DNA from: Nageia nagi
Taxonomy: Eukaryota; Pinophyta
Reading direction: 5' to 3'
NCBI GenBank assembly: GCA_050084985.1
Contig: JBITNC010000001.1
Location: forward strand, 7,750,001 to 7,814,000
Length of the DNA stretch: 64,000 bases
Part shown: positions 60,692 through 64,000 of the stretch, piece by piece
How the letters are laid out: every line of letters begins with the position of its first letter
Position numbering within the stretch: position 1 is the first letter of the stretch
The notes under the pieces: model-generated
Database searches by the model: none
What the model was told of the DNA's origin: nothing
What the model saw: only the letters and a program-made list of their open reading frames with translations
Made by a program: the position numbers and the translations under genes

Positions 60692-60770
60692 TTAACCACC
60701 TCTATGCGATCCAAATGAGGATCCAGATATAGTTTGGCAGGTTCCAATGAAAGCTTGCATAACACCAGAT
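60692..60770 (+). pseudogene. Captured PMT-type methyltransferase fragment, part 2
   Basis: After K the frame goes on with PPLCDPNEDPDIVWQVPMKA and CITPD, then TGA. This is the next block of the same family (PPLC..D.DPD..W.V.MEACI), so K split one captured fragment of about 390 bp. B's own sequence resumes by about 60800. Confidence 0.85.
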
Positions 60771-60810
60771 TGATTATTTTGATGGTATGTCTAAAGATAT
60801 AATAGACACC

Positions 60811-62613
60811 ATGTATGAAGACTTGTTGCTACCCAAGTTTGATGGATAAAATTATGCTTGGTGGAGCATAATAATGAAGACCTTGCTCAAGGCTAAGGAC
60901 CTTTGGAGCATTATAGAAGATGGGTATGATGAACCTCCATCTTGGAAGTCTCTTGAAGGAGAGGAGAAAAGAGAAAAGAAGGAAAAGCAATATCAAAATT
61001 GCTTAGCTCTCATAGACTTGAGAAAAGCCATGAAAGAGAATATTTTTCCCATCATTGCTAATTATAAATCAGCTACAATAGCTTGGAAAGCATTGAAAGA
61101 TTCTTATGAGGACACTCATAGAGATTTTATGAGCAAGGAGGAACCTTGTTCTTTTGGTGAAGGCTCATGGGAAGAGCCATATATGCTAGAAGAGCCTGAT
61201 GGAGACTCATGTGAAGAGCCTTGTTTTAAAGATCCTTTTGAAGGACTTTTTGAAGACATGTATTATGAAGAAGACATGCATGATGATGAGTTCTTTCTTG
61301 AAGAAGATGAAGAGGAAGCTTATGAAGAATGCCTAATGGAGAAGGCATATTGTAAAAAATGTCTCATGAAGGAGGCATGTCATGAAGAGTGTCCATTGAA
61401 GACACCATTTCAACCATATGATGATGAATGCTTCATGGAAGAGGCATATTGTGAACCCATTCTTATGATGGAGAATGAGGAGGAGCCAACCACACATTAT
61501 TGGCAAGATTGCTTTTTTGACAAAGCACAAGATGATGACACACTCAAGGAGGAGTTTTCCATCGCTGAAAACTACTCACATGGAGTAGAGAATATTGATG
61601 AAAAGGCTAAAATTATATGGGATGTTGATCCATATGACATTGATGATGAAGAAGAGATGAGAGCTATAAGCTCCATGCTCATAAAAGAAAAACAGGAGAA
61701 TGAAGATGACTATCTCAAGGGGGAGATAGAATATAATGAGATATCCATTGATGGACTTCATGGTGAAATGGAGGCATCAAAAGATCTTGAGAGTTATCTT
61801 GTAAAGGCAACAATATGCAAAGAGGAACCATGGGAATTCCTTATCATGAATGAAGAAATGATTGCTTTAAAAGCAACATCAAAAGAAAGATTAATGTGGA
61901 TATCTACTCACCAAAACATCATTAGAGGAAATGATTTCTTATTTTTTGGCTTATTTGCTAATGCTACTAATGAATGTTTGTTAATCAAATGTGTGAAGGA
62001 TAGGTTGAAGGCTATGAAGAATGGAGGAGAATGTCTTATCAAGGCATTGCTTGAGGATTGCATCATGGAGACAACATTAAAGAGTCTTCCTTGGGAGAAG
62101 ACATTGATGAAAAACTTGGGCCATGTGGATCCAAATGATGATTGTAAAATCTTAGTAAGGTGTGATTTTTTGAGTGAAACTTTGTGTGAGGAGCAACATT
62201 TGGTTGCATATGTAATAAGCCAATGTGTGGCTTTCTATTGTTTGAAAGTGTGTGTAGAAGTTTGTGAGAGAGTACTATGATACAATTATTATTGTGAGAT
62301 GATGAACACATACTCATGTGGAGTATGGATATGTAATGATGTAAAAGAGAATGATGTAAAAGCATGGTTTGAAGACCATCCAAGAGATGAAAAAGAGTGG
62401 TTGATTAAGATCACATATGGAAAGACTTTTGTTGAAGGGGGAGCTACTCAACAAAAGGAGGCACTCAATAAAGGAGCAACATCAACAACAATGAAGAAAA
62501 CTCCATACAACAAGTGGAAGGAGTGCCCAAATCATATTTTTCAAAAATTTGATTTCCTATTGATTAATTGGAGGAAACACAAAATTGTTTTCTTCCAACT
62601 ATTTGATGTCTAA
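60811..62613 (+). pseudogene. B Gag-like N-terminus fused to acidic Cys/Met/Glu repeat protein
   Basis: About 600 codons from ATG 60811 with two stops. Start: LLLPKFDG-stop-NYAWWSIIM, then KTLLKAKDLWSIIEDGY and KQYQNCLALIDLRKAM...IAWKAL, the N-terminal part of copia Gag (DUF4219/UBN2 type). The rest of Gag, protease and pol are absent. Residues about 110-260 are very acidic, with units such as ECLMEKAYCKK, KCLMKEACHEE and ECFMEEAYCEP. Later DYLKGEIEYNEISIDG and, toward the end, YVISQCVAFYCLKVCVEVCE; a TGA at 62278 stands where A has Trp. Open 60874-62280. Function unknown. Confidence 0.7.
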
Positions 62614-62649
62614 AGAACTCTTTGCGTTCCTTAGTATCAAGGGGGAGTA

Positions 62650-62935
62650 TGTTGGAAGTATTTCTAACATTATTCCTAAGTCCTAAGTTATTAGGATTAA
62701 TTAATTAGGACTAAAGTATTTTCCTAAGTATCTATGTCTAAGTATTTATTGGTTTATTGTTATAACAAGTAATTTGTCATGTAGTGATCTAAAGGTGATA
62801 CGTATAGTGTGAGTTGTTTATTTTGGTCATGAGAATATTATTCTCAACTTATTATCTTGTCTTGTAATGGCTTTCTTAAGCTTATAAATATGGAACTCAT
62901 TTTTATGAATATAGAAGAACATATTGGTTCTCTTA
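62650..62935 (+). repeat. B 3' LTR
   Basis: 286 bp; last bases TCTCTTA instead of TCTCTCA. Confidence 0.92.
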
Positions 62936-64000
62936 CTTCTTGTATAAGGCTCTACATGCTTGCTTAAATCCATATAATGACTTCTTTAGCTTGCACACAA
63001 AGAACTCTTTAACTTCCATAATGAACCCTTCTGGTTGATTCATGAAGATTTCCACATCTAAGTCACCATTGAGAAATGCACTTTTGACATTAAGTTGAGA
63101 AACTTTCCATCCTTGAGCTATACAAAGAGCAAAGATAACTCTCACAGTAGGCATCTTTACCACAAGAGCAAAGGTTTTCTCATAATCTACATTGTATTTC
63201 TAAGCAAAATCTTTAGCTACTAACTTTACCTTGTATTTCTCAATATATCCTACTGAATTGAACTTAACCTTGTAGATCCACTTATTACCATTCATATTCT
63301 TTTCATTGGGATAAAGAACCAAGTCCTAAGTTTTATTTTTTATAAGTGCCTCATACTCCACTTTCATGGCTTCCATCTAGCGCTCATACTTAGAAGCTTC
63401 TTTGAAAGTTGAGGGATCATGCTTGATGTCAATCTTGGTAATTAAAGATTTGTTCAAGGTCATGCTCTTTGTTACCTATTGAGTTGGAGAATTTTATTAC
63501 TAAGGTAACTTTTCTACATCAATATCCAATCAGCTAGGAGCAATTAAAGAGTCCTCTAGATCATCAACATCCTCATTAGAAGCATATTCATCATGAAGTT
63601 CTTTGAACTTTTCATCCTTTAAAATTAACACTACTTTATAGGTTAAAGAGTAGATCCTATAGCCTCTATGCTGACTATCATAACCTTAAAGATGCATTTT
63701 TTAGTTTTTTTATCCAACTTCTTCCTTTTCTTAGAAATAATGTACCATAAGGTGAGAAATGTTAGATTTTCTTCTTCACCATGCCTCAAAAGGAGTTTTA
63801 CTCTAAACAGTTTTTATGAGACATCTATTCAAGGTGTATATAGAAGTGCTCATAACTTCATCCCATAAGAAATTAAGAAGATTACCCAACATGCATCTAG
63901 CCATCACCATAATTATTTTATTTTTTATTTTGGCAATACTATTCTATTGAGAAGTGTAAGGAATTGTAAACTACCTCTTAATTCCATACTTAGCATAATA
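62936..64000 (-). pseudogene. H (proximal part): copia integrase end and RT start
   Basis: From the window edge: YGIKR-stop-FTIPYT (end of integrase core), MARCMLGNLLNFLWDEVM, TPFEAWW, EYEALIKNKT-stop-DL, MNGNKWIYKVKFNSVGYIEK, YKVKLVAKDFA, then 62933-63163 VSQLNVKSAFLNGDLDVEIF and KKSLYGFKQACRALYK. These are copia motifs in order (usual VKSAFLNG.L.EEVYM, ALYGLKQAPRAWY). The frame is cut by element B and continues at 53801. The start of H is outside the window. Confidence 0.8.

Larger units (their letters stand above)
53802..62935 (+). mobile_element. B: acidic-repeat family LTR element with captured methyltransferase fragment
   Basis: 286-bp LTRs at 53802-54087 and 62650-62935, 7 differences; perfect target duplication CTTCT (53797-53801, 62936-62940). 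Primer site TGGTATCAGAGC at 54090-54101, polypurine tract AAGGGGGAGTA before the 3' LTR. Leader, then a PMT-methyltransferase fragment, then a Gag-like/acidic-repeat ORF. Copia K is inserted within the captured fragment. Without K the element is about 3.9 kb. Sister of element A; no pol of its own. Confidence 0.92.

Noticed and set aside
1-64000. tRNA, rRNA, CRISPR array, bacterial operon or organellar genes
   Set aside because: None seen on either strand; TGGTATCAGAGC-type hits are retroelement primer sites, not tRNA genes.

Overview
This 64 kb window is AT-rich nuclear DNA from a plant, and almost all of it is nested LTR retrotransposons of different ages. The evidence for a plant is the element types present (Ty1/copia and Ty3/gypsy lineages, the latter including chromovirus-like and Tat-like pol sequences), initiator-tRNA-Met-type primer sites (TGGTATCAGAGC and variants), and two recognisable plant gene remnants: a PMT-type methyltransferase fragment and a plant mobile domain (PMD) pseudogene. 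The large number of old, stop-riddled, still layered copies suits a large, slowly purged genome such as a gymnosperm, but the species cannot be read from the sequence. I see no intact cellular gene, tRNA, rRNA or CRISPR.

Layout, left to right. (1) 1-8243: old gypsy element T1 (+), its 5' LTR cut by the window edge, with gag/protease remnants and a minisatellite where pol should be. Its 3' LTR is interrupted by element A (4918-8082, -, TSD ATTGG). (2) 8794-20119: element C (+), and 21963-32900: element D (-, TSD CAATG). These are two 11-kb members of one family carrying an approximately 910-codon Gag, a protease, no pol, and a long non-coding 3' region. They lie tail-to-tail as a giant inverted repeat. 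(3) 21382-43350: a Tat-like gypsy pol remnant E (+), split by D, by chromovirus-like element F (36320-43143, -) and by two small insertions. (4) 44400-48600: a PMD-protein pseudogene (-), split by the 2.4-kb mini-element G (45154-47552, +, TSD CTACA). (5) 48700-52190: AT-rich sequence with a possible old LTR and a dispersed repeat (R1). (6) 52172-64000: a gypsy RT scrap, then copia element H (-), split by element B (53802-62935, +, TSD CTTCT), which is itself split by nearly complete copia K (55442-60691, -).

How the pieces relate. A and B belong to one non-autonomous copia-like family: related LTRs, primer site and leader, and a reading frame that joins a short Gag-like N-terminus to a long acidic Cys/Met/Glu repeat protein in place of pol. 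B has also captured a piece of a methyltransferase gene, and K landed inside it. C carries a second captured fragment, antisense, in its 5' leader; the leader of D is unrelated although the rest of the two elements aligns. The nesting gives relative ages (H before B before K; E before D and F; T1 before A; PMD before G). LTR divergence disagrees in one place: K is nested in B but its two LTRs are more different from each other than those of B.

Limits: everything was read by eye. Protein-family names rest on motif recognition, and percentages are hand counts.
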